From Alphaproteobacteria bacterium HGW-Alphaproteobacteria-6 (GTDB lineage: Bacteria; Pseudomonadota; Alphaproteobacteria; Rhodobacterales; Rhodobacteraceae): a DNA stretch of 61,278 nucleotides. Each line of letters starts with the position of its first letter. Position 1 is the first letter of the stretch. Below, one piece after another: positions 1 through 10,466 of the stretch. The stretch spans positions 1 through 61,278 of the forward strand of contig PHEC01000003.1 in assembly GCA_002841115.1 (NCBI GenBank), in the 5' to 3' direction. Both the position numbers and the translations under genes were made by a program. The notes under the pieces are model-generated. The model saw nothing but the letters and a program-made list of their open reading frames with translations. It did no database searches and was not told the origin of the DNA.

Positions 1-43
1 CGCCGCAACCCCGCCGCTGCCCCGGGCACCCGTCCCCGGTCTC

Positions 44-90
44 TTCGTTGCCAAATACCCCACGGGGGTCCGGGGGTGTGAAACCCCCGG
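44..90 (+). repeat. Dispersed intergenic element copy (CTTCGTTGCCAAATACCCC...) with hairpin CCGGGGG-TGTGAAA-CCCCCGG
   Basis: Near-identical sequence at 37571-37617; related copies elsewhere in the window. Confidence 0.7.
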
Positions 91-112
91 CGCCGGCCAG
101 ACAGGACAACCG

Positions 113-787
113 ATGACCTTCTCGCTGGTCGCCCGATGCCGCGACACCGGCCAGTTCGGCATGGTGATCGCGTCATCCTCGCCCGCGGTGGCGGCGCGCT
201 GCGCCCATGTCCGCGCCGGGGTCGGCGCGGTGGCCAGCCAGAATGTCACCGACCCGGCGCTCGGGCCGATGGTGCTCGACCGGATGGCGGCGGGCGACAG
301 CGCCGCTGCGGCAATCGCGCGAGTGATCGCCGGGCGGGCCCATGCCGGTTACCGCCAGCTTCTGGCGATCGGCCGCGACGGCGGCGCCGCGATCCATTCC
401 GGCCGGCAGGTGCTCGGCCTCTGGGGCGAGGCGACCGGCGCCGATTGCGCCGCGGGCGGCAACCTGCTGGCCTCGGCGGCGGTTCCGGGCACGATGGTCG
501 CGGCCTTCGGCGCGGCGCAGGGCGCGTTGGCCGACCGGCTGATGGCGGCACTCGGCGCCGGGCTTGCGGCCGGGGGCGAGGCCGGGCCGATCCATTCGGC
601 CGGCCTGAAGCTCGTCGACCGGCTCAGCTGGCCCTTCGTCGACCTGCGCTGCGACTGGACCGAGGAATGCCCGGTCGCCGCGCTCGGCCGGCTCTGGGCG
701 ATCTACCGGCCGCAGGCCGCGGCCTATGTCCAGCGTGCCGAGGATCCGACCGCGGCGCCCTCCTACGGGGTGCCCGGCGACGAATAG
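113..787 (+). CDS. DUF1028 domain-containing protein (Ntn-hydrolase-like)
   Basis: Protein MTFSLVARCRDTGQFGMVIASSSPAVAARCAHVRAGVGAVASQN... has the typical DUF1028 N-terminus. Confidence 0.85.
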   Translation: MTFSLVARCRDTGQFGMVIASSSPAVAARCAHVRAGVGAVASQNVTDPALGPMVLDRMAAGDSAAAAIARVIAGRAHAGYRQLLAIGRDGGAAIHSGRQVLGLWGEATGADCAAGGNLLASAAVPGTMVAAFGAAQGALADRLMAALGAGLAAGGEAGPIHSAGLKLVDRLSWPFVDLRCDWTEECPVAALGRLWAIYRPQAAAYVQRAEDPTAAPSYGVPGDE

Positions 788-851
788 CCGGTGGTGCAGC
801 CGCACCCGAACCGCTAGCCTTGGCCCGATGCGTCCTCGCCAGGGGCAAGCC

Positions 852-1805
852 ATGCCGCCACGGATCAGCCTGCGCCAGCTCGACTATCTGGTCGCGGTCT
901 GCGACTGCGGGTCCGTCGCTGCGGCGGCGGCTCGGCTCAATGTCTCGTCGCCCTCGATCTCGGCGGCGATCGCCCAGGCCGAGGCCGCCTTCGGCCTCCA
1001 GCTCTTCATCCGCCGCCACGCCCACGGCCTGACGCCGACCCGGGGCGGGCTGCAGTTCGCCCGACAGGCCCGCCGGGTGCTGGCCGAGGCGGCGCATCTC
1101 GGCACGCTCGCCGCCGAGATCACCGGCACCGTCGGCGGCCCGCTGCATGTCGGCTGCCTGCTGACCTTCGCCCAGATCGTGCTGCCCGCCCTGCGCCGCG
1201 GTTTTGCCGAAAACCACCCCGCGGTCACGCTTCGGCAAAGCGAGGGCCATCAGGCCGCGCTGTTCGAGGGCTTGCGCATGGCGCGGATCGACCTCGCGCT
1301 GAGCTATGATCTGAACATGCCCGCCGACCTCGACTTTCAGCCGCTGGTCAGCCTGCCGCCCTATGCGCTCTTCGATCCGGGGCATGAACTGGCCACAAGG
1401 CCCGGCGTCTCGGCCGCCGACCTCGCACCCTATCCGATGGTGCTGCTCGACCTGCCGATGAGCGCGGATTACTTCCTGTCGTTCTTCACCGCGGCCGGCG
1501 AGGTGCCGCGGATCGCCGAACGCACCGCCGACATGGCGGTGATGCGCGGCCTGGTGGCCAATGGCCTTGGCTATTCGATCGCCAATATCCGCCCACCCGG
1601 CGATGTCGCCCCGGACGGCCGGCCCTTGTGCTTCGTGCCGCTCAACGGGCCGGTGCGGCCGATGCGGATGGGGCTGATGCTGGCCGCGGGCGCACGGCCG
1701 ACACCGGCCGCCGCCGCCTTCGTCGCCCATTGCCGGGCGGTGATCACGCCGGCATCGGTCCCCGGACTGCGGCTGGCCGATGACCGGCCAAGGCCGTCAC
1801 CGTGA
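852..1805 (+). CDS. LysR family transcriptional regulator
   Basis: MPPRISLRQLDYLVAVCDCGSVAAAAARLNVSSPSISAAIAQ: LysR HTH; internal ATG of the listed ORF chosen. Confidence 0.85.
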   Translation: MPPRISLRQLDYLVAVCDCGSVAAAAARLNVSSPSISAAIAQAEAAFGLQLFIRRHAHGLTPTRGGLQFARQARRVLAEAAHLGTLAAEITGTVGGPLHVGCLLTFAQIVLPALRRGFAENHPAVTLRQSEGHQAALFEGLRMARIDLALSYDLNMPADLDFQPLVSLPPYALFDPGHELATRPGVSAADLAPYPMVLLDLPMSADYFLSFFTAAGEVPRIAERTADMAVMRGLVANGLGYSIANIRPPGDVAPDGRPLCFVPLNGPVRPMRMGLMLAAGARPTPAAAAFVAHCRAVITPASVPGLRLADDRPRPSP

Positions 1806-1845
1806 TCCTGCCCGGCCCGCACGTCGCCGCCACCGACCGCAACCG

Positions 1846-2430
1846 TCACGCCCCGCCGGCATGGGCGGCGATGATCGCGGCGGCGCGCTCGGCGGTCAGG
1901 ATCGGCGGCAGGATCGTCAAGAGCCGGCCGGCCCCGTCCATGAGGTAGAGATAGCTGCCATGGGCATGGACCGGCCCGGAAAACGGATCCTCGAACAGCA
2001 CCTCGGACCTGACCCCGAAAAGGTCGCGCACCCGCGCCAGGTCGGCCGGCGTCCCGGTCAGCCCGACCCATCCCGGCCCGAGGCGCGCCAGCGCCGGGCC
2101 GAGCGTCGCCACCGTGTCGCGGGCCGGATCGACGGTGATCAGCACCGGCACCAGCGCGACGCCCTGCCCGGCAAGCCGGTCCGCGATCTCGGCCATCTGC
2201 GGCAGTGCCAGGGTGCAGATCGACTGGCAATCGGCATAGCCGAAGTAGACAAGCTGCATCCGGCCCTGCGGATCGGCCTCGCTGCGCGGCCGCCCGGTCT
2301 GGTCGGTCAGGGTGAAGGCGCCGCCAAGCGCCAGAGGAAGCGGCACACCCCCGGGCGCGGCCGCCTCGCCCCGGGCCGCGCCGGCGGCGCAAAGCGCCAG
2401 TGCCGCCAGCATGGTCCCGGCGCGGATCAC
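1846..2430 (-). CDS. SCO1/SenC family protein
   Basis: CxxxC motif YADCQSICTLALPQ and late His (GPVHAHGSYLYLMD); GTG start overlaps the stop of the upstream gene. Confidence 0.85.
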   Translation of the reverse strand: MIRAGTMLAALALCAAGAARGEAAAPGGVPLPLALGGAFTLTDQTGRPRSEADPQGRMQLVYFGYADCQSICTLALPQMAEIADRLAGQGVALVPVLITVDPARDTVATLGPALARLGPGWVGLTGTPADLARVRDLFGVRSEVLFEDPFSGPVHAHGSYLYLMDGAGRLLTILPPILTAERAAAIIAAHAGGA

Positions 2431-3002
2431 TCCGCCAGCCCCTTCAGGATCGCCGCATCCTGGTCCAGCCCAAGACCGAAATAACCGGTCGCGTCGATCG
2501 CCGCGTTGATGCGCGGATCGCGGCGAAACCACGGACCCTTGCCCGTGGCGCCAGGGTTGGCCGCCTGCCAGTCCTTCGTCCATTGGTTGGCCGCAGTCCA
2601 TTCCGCGGCCCCCTCGGCGCGGATCCGCTGCACCAGATAGACATTCTCGGCGCCGAGATCAGGATCGGTGATCAGCAGCCCGTCGACCTCGACCCGCTGG
2701 CCACAGAAGGGCAGAAGCTCGCTCGCTGCCCCCGAGAACACCGGCTGGGCGTTCTTCATCGGAAAGACCAGGACGCCGTCGGCTTCGCGCATCAGCACCA
2801 TCTGCCGCCGCCCGGCGCCGCAATCGGCCGGGCAGTCGCCGGTGACGGCGCAAAGGGCATCGCTGACGGTGGCGGTGAACCGCGCCGGGGCCTCGGCGTA
2901 AAGCCCCCAGGGCTTGGCCTCGGACCCGGCGGCGAAATCCTGCGCTGCCGCCGGGGTGGCGAAGGTGGCGGCGAGCAGAACGGCAATCGCGGCGCGGATC
3001 AT
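2427..3002 (-). CDS. Secreted hypothetical protein with Cys cluster
   Basis: Signal peptide MIRAAIAVLLAATFATPAAAQ; CAVTGDCPADCGAGRRQM motif; overlaps neighbours by 4 nt. Confidence 0.75.
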   Translation of the reverse strand: MIRAAIAVLLAATFATPAAAQDFAAGSEAKPWGLYAEAPARFTATVSDALCAVTGDCPADCGAGRRQMVLMREADGVLVFPMKNAQPVFSGAASELLPFCGQRVEVDGLLITDPDLGAENVYLVQRIRAEGAAEWTAANQWTKDWQAANPGATGKGPWFRRDPRINAAIDATGYFGLGLDQDAAILKGLAE

Positions 3003-3487
3003 TTCAGCGCCTCGGCGGGCACGGCGAAATCGGGCACCGGCCCGTAATCCTCGTGGGTCAGGCGGGTGATCCCGTCATTGCCGAGGATCTTCGAGACGGT
3101 GAGATAGTTCAGCCCGTCGCGGCGCCAGACCCGGCCCTCGGCGGTGACGGTGGCGCTGGCCAGGGCGAATTGCGCATCACCGCCATTGCTCGCGTCATCG
3201 CCCTCGATCGACAGGATCATGTAGACCTGCCCATCCCCGGTCAGCAGCCCGACCGGGATGCCGCCGGCCGAACACCACATCGCGCAAGTGTGATGGGCCG
3301 AGCCGATCACCGCATCCGGCCCGCCCATGACCCCGGAGAAATAGCACCAGGTGTCGATGAACTCGCCGGTCAGGGTCACCGCCTCGCCCTCGGCCGGGGA
3401 TGCGGCGGCGGCCGGCAACGGGGCGACAAGGGCGAGGGCGGCGAGGGCAAGGCTGAGGGTGGCGGCGATCCGGCGCGGCAGGGTCAT
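2999..3487 (-). CDS. Secreted hypothetical protein (DTWCYFSGVMGG...HHTCAMWC motifs)
   Basis: Signal peptide; conserved-looking Cys/His motifs; translationally coupled to next gene. Confidence 0.75.
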   Translation of the reverse strand: MTLPRRIAATLSLALAALALVAPLPAAAASPAEGEAVTLTGEFIDTWCYFSGVMGGPDAVIGSAHHTCAMWCSAGGIPVGLLTGDGQVYMILSIEGDDASNGGDAQFALASATVTAEGRVWRRDGLNYLTVSKILGNDGITRLTHEDYGPVPDFAVPAEALK

Positions 3488-3586
3488 GGCGGTTCTCCCG
3501 TCTGGTGGCCAGAGGGTGCCATGACCGGGGCAATCGGGAAAATCAAATCGACGCGGGCGGCGGGTTCCGGCCGGTCCGCGCGCGTC

Positions 3587-5434
3587 TCAGTCACCCTCGG
3601 CGACCAGATGGCCGTGACCGATGTCGTGCAGGACGCGCCGCGCCGGGCCGCGGCCCCTGGGATGAACCGGGCTTGGCACCTCGCCGGCCAGACGCGGCGC
3701 CGGCGGGCGGCGATGGCCGGGGTCAGGCACCGGCACCGCCGCGATCAGCCGCTGCGTATAGGGGTGGCGCGGATCGCCGAAGACCTGTTCGCGGCTGCCG
3801 GCCTCGACGATCTGGCCAAGATACATCACCGCCACCCGGTCGGCGATATTCTCGACCACCGCCATGTCGTGGCTGATGAACAGATAGGCGACACCGAAGT
3901 CGCGCTTCAGCACCGCCAGCAGGTCGAGCACCCGCGCCTGCACCGAGACATCCAGCGCCGAGACCGATTCGTCGGCGATGATCAGGTCGGGTTGCAGCGC
4001 CAGCGCCCGGGCGATGCAGATCCGCTGGCGCTGGCCGCCGGAAAACTCGTGCGGGTAGCGCTCGGCCTGATCGGCGCTCAGCCCGACCCGCGCCATGAGG
4101 TCGGCGGCGCGGGCGCGGCGCGCATCGCCGTCGCCGATGCCGTGGATCACCATCGGCTCGGCGATCTGCTCGCCGACCCGCATCCGCGGGTCGAGCGCCG
4201 CCATCGGGTCCTGAAAGACGATCTGCACCCGCCGGCGCAGCGCCTTCAGCGCCGCCGCATCATTGGTGGCAAGGCGCTGCCCGGCGATCTCGATCAGCCC
4301 CTGATGCGGCACCAGCCCGACCATGGCGCGGGCGATGGTCGACTTGCCGCAGCCCGATTCGCCGACCAGCGCGAAGGTCTCGCCGCGGCGGATCGCCAGG
4401 CTGACGCCGGCAACCGCGTGGACACCGTGGGTGACGCGGCCGAACACCCCGCCCTTCAGGTCGAAGCGGACGCGGACATCCTCGAGCCGTGCCACCGGCC
4501 CGGCGTCGTCGCCGTGCAGGCGCGCCGGATCGGGCCGGCCCAGCACCCGGTTGCGGGTCAGATCGACCGCCGCCCGCGCCGCCCCCGCCCCCATCCGCGG
4601 GACCGCCGCCAGAAGCGCGCGGGTATAGGCGGCCCGGGGCTGGGCGAAGATCGCCGGCGTCGGCCCTTCCTCGACCATCCGCCCCGATTGCATCACGATC
4701 ACCCGGTCGGCCATCTCGGCGACCACGCCCATGTCATGGGTGATCAGGATGATCGCGGTGCCGAGGTCGCGTTGCAGGTCGCGCAAGAGGTCGAGCACCT
4801 CGCGCTGCACCGTCACGTCAAGCGCCGTCGTCGGCTCGTCGGCGATCAGCACCTCGGGGCGCAGCGCCAGCGCCATGGCGATCATCACCCGCTGGCGCAT
4901 CCCGCCCGACAGCTCATGCGGATACTGTCCGAGCCGCCGCGCCGGTTCCGACAGGCGCACCGCGCCCAGCGCCTCGACCGCCCTTGCCCGCGCCCGGGCA
5001 CGCGACATCGGCTGATGGGCGCGGATCGCCTCGATCAGCTGGGTGCCGATCGTCAGCACCGGGTTGAGCGAGGTCATCGGTTCCTGAAAGATCATCGCGA
5101 TCCGGTCGCCGCGGATCGCCCGCATCCCGGCCTCGCCCAGCCGGGTCAGATCGCGCGTGCCCAGCCGGATCGTGCCGGCGGTCAGCCGCACCGCCGGCGG
5201 CGGCAGAAGCCCCATGATCGCCAGCGCGGTGATCGACTTGCCCGAGCCGCTTTCGCCGGCGATCGCCAGCGTCTCGCCGCGCATCAGGGTGAAGGAAAGA
5301 TCCGTGACCAGCGGGTGCAGCCCGGCCTCGGTATTCACCGAGACCTCAAGCCCGGTGACGCTCAGCACCGGGCCGGCCTTGGCGATCTCCGGGGCCGGTG
5401 CGGCCCCGGACCGGGTCATCGGCGTCCCGCTCAT
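3587..5434 (-). CDS. Dipeptide-type ABC transporter ATP-binding protein, two fused NBDs
   Basis: Two Walker A ([16 protein letters not shown]) and two signature motifs ([16 protein letters not shown]). Confidence 0.93.
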   Translation of the reverse strand: MSGTPMTRSGAAPAPEIAKAGPVLSVTGLEVSVNTEAGLHPLVTDLSFTLMRGETLAIAGESGSGKSITALAIMGLLPPPAVRLTAGTIRLGTRDLTRLGEAGMRAIRGDRIAMIFQEPMTSLNPVLTIGTQLIEAIRAHQPMSRARARARAVEALGAVRLSEPARRLGQYPHELSGGMRQRVMIAMALALRPEVLIADEPTTALDVTVQREVLDLLRDLQRDLGTAIILITHDMGVVAEMADRVIVMQSGRMVEEGPTPAIFAQPRAAYTRALLAAVPRMGAGAARAAVDLTRNRVLGRPDPARLHGDDAGPVARLEDVRVRFDLKGGVFGRVTHGVHAVAGVSLAIRRGETFALVGESGCGKSTIARAMVGLVPHQGLIEIAGQRLATNDAAALKALRRRVQIVFQDPMAALDPRMRVGEQIAEPMVIHGIGDGDARRARAADLMARVGLSADQAERYPHEFSGGQRQRICIARALALQPDLIIADESVSALDVSVQARVLDLLAVLKRDFGVAYLFISHDMAVVENIADRVAVMYLGQIVEAGSREQVFGDPRHPYTQRLIAAVPVPDPGHRRPPAPRLAGEVPSPVHPRGRGPARRVLHDIGHGHLVAEGD

Positions 5435-6390
5435 TCGAAGACGGCGCGCGGGAAGTAGAAGCTGACCACCCAGTTCGGCATGTCGACGATTTCGGATATC
5501 CTGAGATCGCCGCAGGTCGAGACCAGCATGTAGGCATCGACCGCCGCCATGCCGCGGGTCGCGCAGAGATGGTCGATCATCGCTGCCACCGCATCGCGCG
5601 CCGCCGTCATCAAGTCGGGGCCGATCCCGGTCGTCGCCTCGTAGCCCTTGGCGTCCAGATGCCGTGTCACCGGCCCCGGCGTGGTGAAGCGCGGCGTCTT
5701 CAGGCCGGCGCCCTTGACCAGATCAAGCGTCAGCACCACGTCCATCGGGCTCTCAATGGCGGTGCCGCAGACCTCGCCGTCACCCTGCGCGGCATGGGTG
5801 TCGCCGACGCTGAACAGCGCCCCCGCCACCTCGACCGGCAGGTAGAGCGTGGTGCCGGCCGCCAGGTCGCGGATATCGAGGTTGCCGCCGACCCGGCGCG
5901 GCGGCACCACCGAATGCAGCCCGGTCTCGGCCGGCGCATTGCCGATGGTGCCGGCGAAGGGCTTGAGCGGCACCCGCGCCTCGCGCCCGAACATCGCCGG
6001 GGCCATGCTGTCGGCGTCATAGCTCCAGACCTGCAGCGCCGGGTCGGGGAACTGATCGGCAAGCAGGCCGAAGCCGGGAATGTTCGCGGTCCAGCCAAAA
6101 CCGCGGCCGCCGTGGCGCTGCGGCGCAAAGCTGTCGATGGTGATCTTCAGGGCGTCGCCCGGTGCCGCACCGGTCACGAAAATCGGCCCCGAGACCGGGT
6201 TGATCTTGCCGAAATCCAGCGCCGTCACATCGGCGAGGGTGGACGACGGGCCAAGCTGGCCCGCCGAACTGTCATGACAGTGAAAGAGGATGGTGGCGCC
6301 GGGGTCCACCCTTTCGGCCGGGGCAAGCGAATTGTCCCAGCCGAAATGATGCTGCGCGCCGTGGATGGTGTAGTCGCAGGACTTGCACAT
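5431..6390 (-). CDS. Acetamidase/formamidase family protein
   Basis: MCKSCDYTIHGAQHHFGWDNSLAPAERVDPGATILFHCHDSSAGQL..., FmdA_AmdA family pattern including GDTHAAQGDGEVCGTAIE. Confidence 0.93.
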   Translation of the reverse strand: MCKSCDYTIHGAQHHFGWDNSLAPAERVDPGATILFHCHDSSAGQLGPSSTLADVTALDFGKINPVSGPIFVTGAAPGDALKITIDSFAPQRHGGRGFGWTANIPGFGLLADQFPDPALQVWSYDADSMAPAMFGREARVPLKPFAGTIGNAPAETGLHSVVPPRRVGGNLDIRDLAAGTTLYLPVEVAGALFSVGDTHAAQGDGEVCGTAIESPMDVVLTLDLVKGAGLKTPRFTTPGPVTRHLDAKGYEATTGIGPDLMTAARDAVAAMIDHLCATRGMAAVDAYMLVSTCGDLRISEIVDMPNWVVSFYFPRAVFE

Positions 6391-6394
6391 GGGC

Positions 6395-8008
6395 TTACTC
6401 GGTCACATAGACATAATCGTAGTTGACCGGGATCGAGACCGGATCGACGTAAAGCGCATCGGCCCCGCCCATGCGCGGCGATTTCATGGTGTAGCGCTGC
6501 TCGTTGAAGACCGGCACCCAGGGCGCGTCCGCCATCACCCCCATGTAGACATCCGACCACAGCTTCAGCCGCGCATCGACCGCGGCCGGATCGGTGATGC
6601 TGTCGGCCTCGACCGCCTTGGCATCAAGCGCCTCGTTGCAATACCACGACCAGTTCCAGCCACCCTCGACCGCGCCGGCGCAACCGAGGATCGGGCCGTA
6701 GAAGTTCGACGGATCGGGAAAGTCGGCGATCCAGGCCATACCGCCCGACCAGATCATCGGCGCGCTGCCGTTGCCGCCGGCCTCGATCACATTGGCCTGG
6801 GCCAAGGACTGGATCGACGCCTTGATGCCGATCCCGGCCAGATCCTGCTGGATCGCCTGGGCGATGCGCGGGTTGGGGTCGGTGTTCATGACGTATAGCT
6901 CGGTCTCGAAACCCTCGGCCAGCCCGGCCTCGGCCAGAAGCGCCTTGGCCGCCGCCGGATCGAAGGGATAGCCGGCATAGCCGTCGGTATAGCCCGGCAT
7001 GGTCGGCGGCAGCGGCTGGGTCGCCGGCACCGCGCGACCGTTGATGATCTGGGTGATCCGCTCCTTGTTGATCGCCATGTTGACCGCCTGGCGCACCTTG
7101 ACGTTGTCGAAGGGCGGGGTGTTGACGTTCAGCGTGATGTAGCCGGTGTGCAATTGTCCGCCCTCGACCACGCGGGCCGCCTGTTCGGGATCGGCCATCA
7201 CCTCGGTGAATTTCGCCGGCGGGATACCGTCACCGGGCACGTCGACCTCGCCCTGTTGCAGGCGCAGAAGGGCGACGATCGGCTCCTGCCCGACCTCGAA
7301 GGTGATGCTGTCGAGATAGGGCACGCCACCCCGCCAGTAATCGGCGTTCTTCTGGAACACCAGCCGCTGGCCCAGCGTCCATTCGGCCAGGCTGAAGGCG
7401 CCGGTGCCGACCGGCTGTTTGCCGAAATCGTCGCCCGCCGCCGCGACCGCCTCTTGCGGCACCACCGATGCGAAGTTCAGCGCCATCACATGCAGGAAGG
7501 TCGCATCGGGGCGCGAGAGCGTGATCTTCACCGTCAGCGGATCGACCACCTCGACCCCGGACAGGCCGTCGGGGCCGGCCGCCTCGAAGCCGGCGATCGA
7601 GCCGAAGAAGCCCGCGCCCGGCGACTGCGTGGCCGGGTCGGTCACCCGGTCGAGCGAATATTTCACGTCCTCGGCGGTCATCTCGCGGCCGTTGTGGAAC
7701 TTGACCCCCTGGCGCAGATGGAAGGTGAAGGTCATCCCGTCGTCCGAGATCTCGTAGCGCTCAGCCAGGCCGGGGCGCAGTTCGGTGGTGCCGGGGACGT
7801 AATCCATCAGCCCGTCGAAGATCGACTTGATCATCGACCAGTTCTGCCAGTCATAGCCGATCGCCGGGTCGAGCGTGGCGACATCATCCTTGTAGGTGAT
7901 GATGATCGACCCGCCGGGCCTGGCGTTGGGGTCGGGCTGATACTCCTGTGCTATGGCGGGCAGGGCCAGCGAAAGCATCAAGGCGGTCGAGGCAAGAAGG
8001 GTCTTCAT
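6395..8008 (-). CDS. ABC transporter substrate-binding protein (SBP family 5, DppA-like)
   Basis: Signal peptide; RPGGSIIITYKDDVATLDPAIGYDWQNW...; VKFHNGREMTAEDVKYSLDRV. Confidence 0.92.
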   Translation of the reverse strand: MKTLLASTALMLSLALPAIAQEYQPDPNARPGGSIIITYKDDVATLDPAIGYDWQNWSMIKSIFDGLMDYVPGTTELRPGLAERYEISDDGMTFTFHLRQGVKFHNGREMTAEDVKYSLDRVTDPATQSPGAGFFGSIAGFEAAGPDGLSGVEVVDPLTVKITLSRPDATFLHVMALNFASVVPQEAVAAAGDDFGKQPVGTGAFSLAEWTLGQRLVFQKNADYWRGGVPYLDSITFEVGQEPIVALLRLQQGEVDVPGDGIPPAKFTEVMADPEQAARVVEGGQLHTGYITLNVNTPPFDNVKVRQAVNMAINKERITQIINGRAVPATQPLPPTMPGYTDGYAGYPFDPAAAKALLAEAGLAEGFETELYVMNTDPNPRIAQAIQQDLAGIGIKASIQSLAQANVIEAGGNGSAPMIWSGGMAWIADFPDPSNFYGPILGCAGAVEGGWNWSWYCNEALDAKAVEADSITDPAAVDARLKLWSDVYMGVMADAPWVPVFNEQRYTMKSPRMGGADALYVDPVSIPVNYDYVYVTE

Positions 8009-8035
8009 CTCTCTCTCCTGTCGGTTGGTTATGGT

Positions 8036-8956
8036 TCAGCGCAGCCTTATGCGCGGGTCGATGAACGGGGTGACGAGGTCGGCCAGAAGGTTGCCGATGA
8101 CGATCGCGCAGGCCGAGACCAGCGTGACCCCCATGATGATCGGGATGTCGATGCGCTGGATCCCCTGCCAGGCCAGCTGACCGATGCCGGGCCAGCCGAA
8201 GACGCTTTCGACGACGACGATGCCGCCCATGAAGATGCCGATGTCGATGCCGATCATCGCGATTACCGGCAGCACCGCATTGGGCAGCGCATGGCGCAGG
8301 ATCACCCGGGCCCGGCCAAGGCCCTTGGCCCGCGCGGTGCGGATGTAATCGGTGCGCAGCACGTCGATCATCGCCGAGCGCATCATCCGGCTGTACCAGC
8401 CCGAGCCGAGGATGCCGAGGGTCAGCGCCGGCAGGACCAGATGCGCGAATGTCCCGTAGCCGCCGATCGGGAACCAGCCAAGCCGGACCGCGAAGACATA
8501 GAGCAACAGCAGGCTGACCACGAACTGCGGCGCCGAGACGGCGATGAACGAGGTCATCATCAGCGCCTGATCGGCGATCCGCCCGCGCCGCAGCGCCGCG
8601 ATCACCCCCATCGTCAACCCCAGCACCAGCTCGCACAGGATCGCCCCGGCCATCAGCAGCAGCGTCGCCGGCAGCCGCGCCGCGATCAGGGTCGCGACCT
8701 CGGTCTTCTGCAGGTAGCTGCGGCCGAGATCGCCCTGCACCAGCCCGCCCAGATAGCGCGCGTATTGCACCACGAAAGGCTGATCAAGGCCCAGTTGCTC
8801 GCGGATATTGGCCACCGTCTGCGGCGTCGCCGACCGGCCGGCAATCTGGCGCACCGGATCGGCGGGCAGCACGAAAAGCAGAAGGAAGGTGATGAAGCTG
8901 ACGCCGAGCAGGATCAGCGCCGACTGGATCAGCCGCCGGACCAGATAGGCCGCCAT
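8036..8956 (-). CDS. ABC transporter permease (DppB-like)
   Basis: MAAYLVRRLIQSALILLGVSFITFLLLFVLPADPVRQIAG; BPD_transp pattern. Confidence 0.93.
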   Translation of the reverse strand: MAAYLVRRLIQSALILLGVSFITFLLLFVLPADPVRQIAGRSATPQTVANIREQLGLDQPFVVQYARYLGGLVQGDLGRSYLQKTEVATLIAARLPATLLLMAGAILCELVLGLTMGVIAALRRGRIADQALMMTSFIAVSAPQFVVSLLLLYVFAVRLGWFPIGGYGTFAHLVLPALTLGILGSGWYSRMMRSAMIDVLRTDYIRTARAKGLGRARVILRHALPNAVLPVIAMIGIDIGIFMGGIVVVESVFGWPGIGQLAWQGIQRIDIPIIMGVTLVSACAIVIGNLLADLVTPFIDPRIRLR

Positions 8957-9843
8957 CAGTCCTGCCCCCGCTGGGTCGGGTCAAGCACGTCGCGCAGCGC
9001 GTCGCCGACCAGGTTGAAGGCCAGCGCCAGCAGAAGGATTGCGGCACCGGGCAGAAAGACCAGCCAGGGCGCGGACTGGAAATAGGTCTGGTTCTCGAAG
9101 ATGATGTTGCCCCAGCTTGGCGTCGGCGGCTGCACGCCGACGCCGAGATAGCTCAGCGTTGCCTCCAGCAGCACCGTGGTCGAGATGCCGAGCGTGCCCC
9201 AGACGATGATCGTCGGCACCAGATGCGGCAGGATGTGATGCCAGAGGATCCGCCCGGTGCCGGCGCCCAGCGCCCGCTCGGCGGCGATGAACTCGCGCGC
9301 CGCCAGCGCCGTCGTCTCGGTATAGATCACCCGCGCGGTCTGCACCCAGTTGACCAGCGCGATGACCATGGCGACGATCCACAGCGAGGGCGTGAAGATC
9401 GCCGCCAGGGTGATCGCCAGCAAGAGCGCCGGAAACGCCATCATCAGGTCGGTGAAGCGCATCAGCACCGCGCCGATCCAGCCGCGGAAATAGCCCGCCA
9501 CCAGCCCGACCAGGGTGCCGATCGTCAGCGCCATGCCATTGGCGACGACCCCGATCACCAGCGAGGTGCGCGCGCCGTAAAGGATCCGGCTGAGCAGGTC
9601 GCGCCCGAGAAGGTCGGTGCCAAGCGGATAGGCGCCGCCCGGCGGCAACGGCGCGCCCTCGATCGTCAGCCCGTCGAAATGCTGGGCCTCGGGCGGATAG
9701 GGCGCGAGCCAGGGCGCAAGCACCGCGCCGGCGACGACGAGGGCGATCAGCGCGATCCCGATCAGCGCCAGCGGCCGGCGCATCAGCCGCGCGGACGCCC
9801 CGCGCGGGGCGGCGGACATCGGGGCAAGGACGGTCCCGCTCAT
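8956..9843 (-). CDS. ABC transporter permease (DppC-like)
   Basis: YPLGTDLLGRDLLSRILYGARTSLVIGV; typical DppC. Confidence 0.93.
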   Translation of the reverse strand: MSGTVLAPMSAAPRGASARLMRRPLALIGIALIALVVAGAVLAPWLAPYPPEAQHFDGLTIEGAPLPPGGAYPLGTDLLGRDLLSRILYGARTSLVIGVVANGMALTIGTLVGLVAGYFRGWIGAVLMRFTDLMMAFPALLLAITLAAIFTPSLWIVAMVIALVNWVQTARVIYTETTALAAREFIAAERALGAGTGRILWHHILPHLVPTIIVWGTLGISTTVLLEATLSYLGVGVQPPTPSWGNIIFENQTYFQSAPWLVFLPGAAILLLALAFNLVGDALRDVLDPTQRGQD

Positions 9844-10466
9844 CCGCCCCCCCCTTCGGCGGCGCCGTCATCGCCGGGCGCGCTTGTCCCGCCGTCCTTG
9901 CGCGCGACGATGCGCCGCGCGGCTTCCTCGAAGCTGACCCGCCAGGCCATGGCGATCTGGCGCAACTGGGCATAGGCCTCATCCTCGCCCCGCTGCCCGC
10001 GCGCCGCCAGAAGCGTCACCGCCCGCACCACGGTCTGGCGCCCGTCCAGCCGGCGGCGCAGGTCGGCGACCTCGGCTGACAGCGCCAGCCTTGCGTCGAA
10101 GGCCGCCCGCGCGATCAGAAGCGCGCTGTAGGCGCCGCTGTCGCCGACGGGTTTGAGCAACTGGGCATGGGCGCCGGCCTGCAACGACCATTCGATCCGC
10201 CCCGGCGCCTCGGAGCCGATCAGCGCGATCATCGGCATCGGCGCCTCGCCGGGGCGCCAGGGCAATTGCCCGTCATGGCCCATGTCGGCGTCGAAGAAGA
10301 GAAAATCGGCCGCCAGCGCCGCGCCGCCCGGATCGGGCCAGAGGCTGGTCACCTCAAGCCCGATCGCGGTCAGCTGGCGGCTGAGCGCCTGCACCGTCGG
10401 ATGCGGCCGGTGCAGGATCAGCGCCCGCGCCCCGCCAAGGTTGAGGTAGCGGATCGGGTGCCTCAT
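9840..10466 (-). CDS. ANTAR-domain regulator (AmiR/NasT-like antiterminator)
   Basis: Pseudo-receiver followed by helical RNA-binding tail AVTLLAARGQRGEDEAYAQLRQIAMAWRVSFEEAARRIVAR; overlaps AmiC-like gene. Confidence 0.85.
   Translation of the reverse strand: MRHPIRYLNLGGARALILHRPHPTVQALSRQLTAIGLEVTSLWPDPGGAALAADFLFFDADMGHDGQLPWRPGEAPMPMIALIGSEAPGRIEWSLQAGAHAQLLKPVGDSGAYSALLIARAAFDARLALSAEVADLRRRLDGRQTVVRAVTLLAARGQRGEDEAYAQLRQIAMAWRVSFEEAARRIVARKDGGTSAPGDDGAAEGGGG

Noticed and set aside
3053-5458. 801-aa plus-strand ORF
   Set aside because: Antisense to the ABC ATPase gene and neighbouring genes; compositional artefact.
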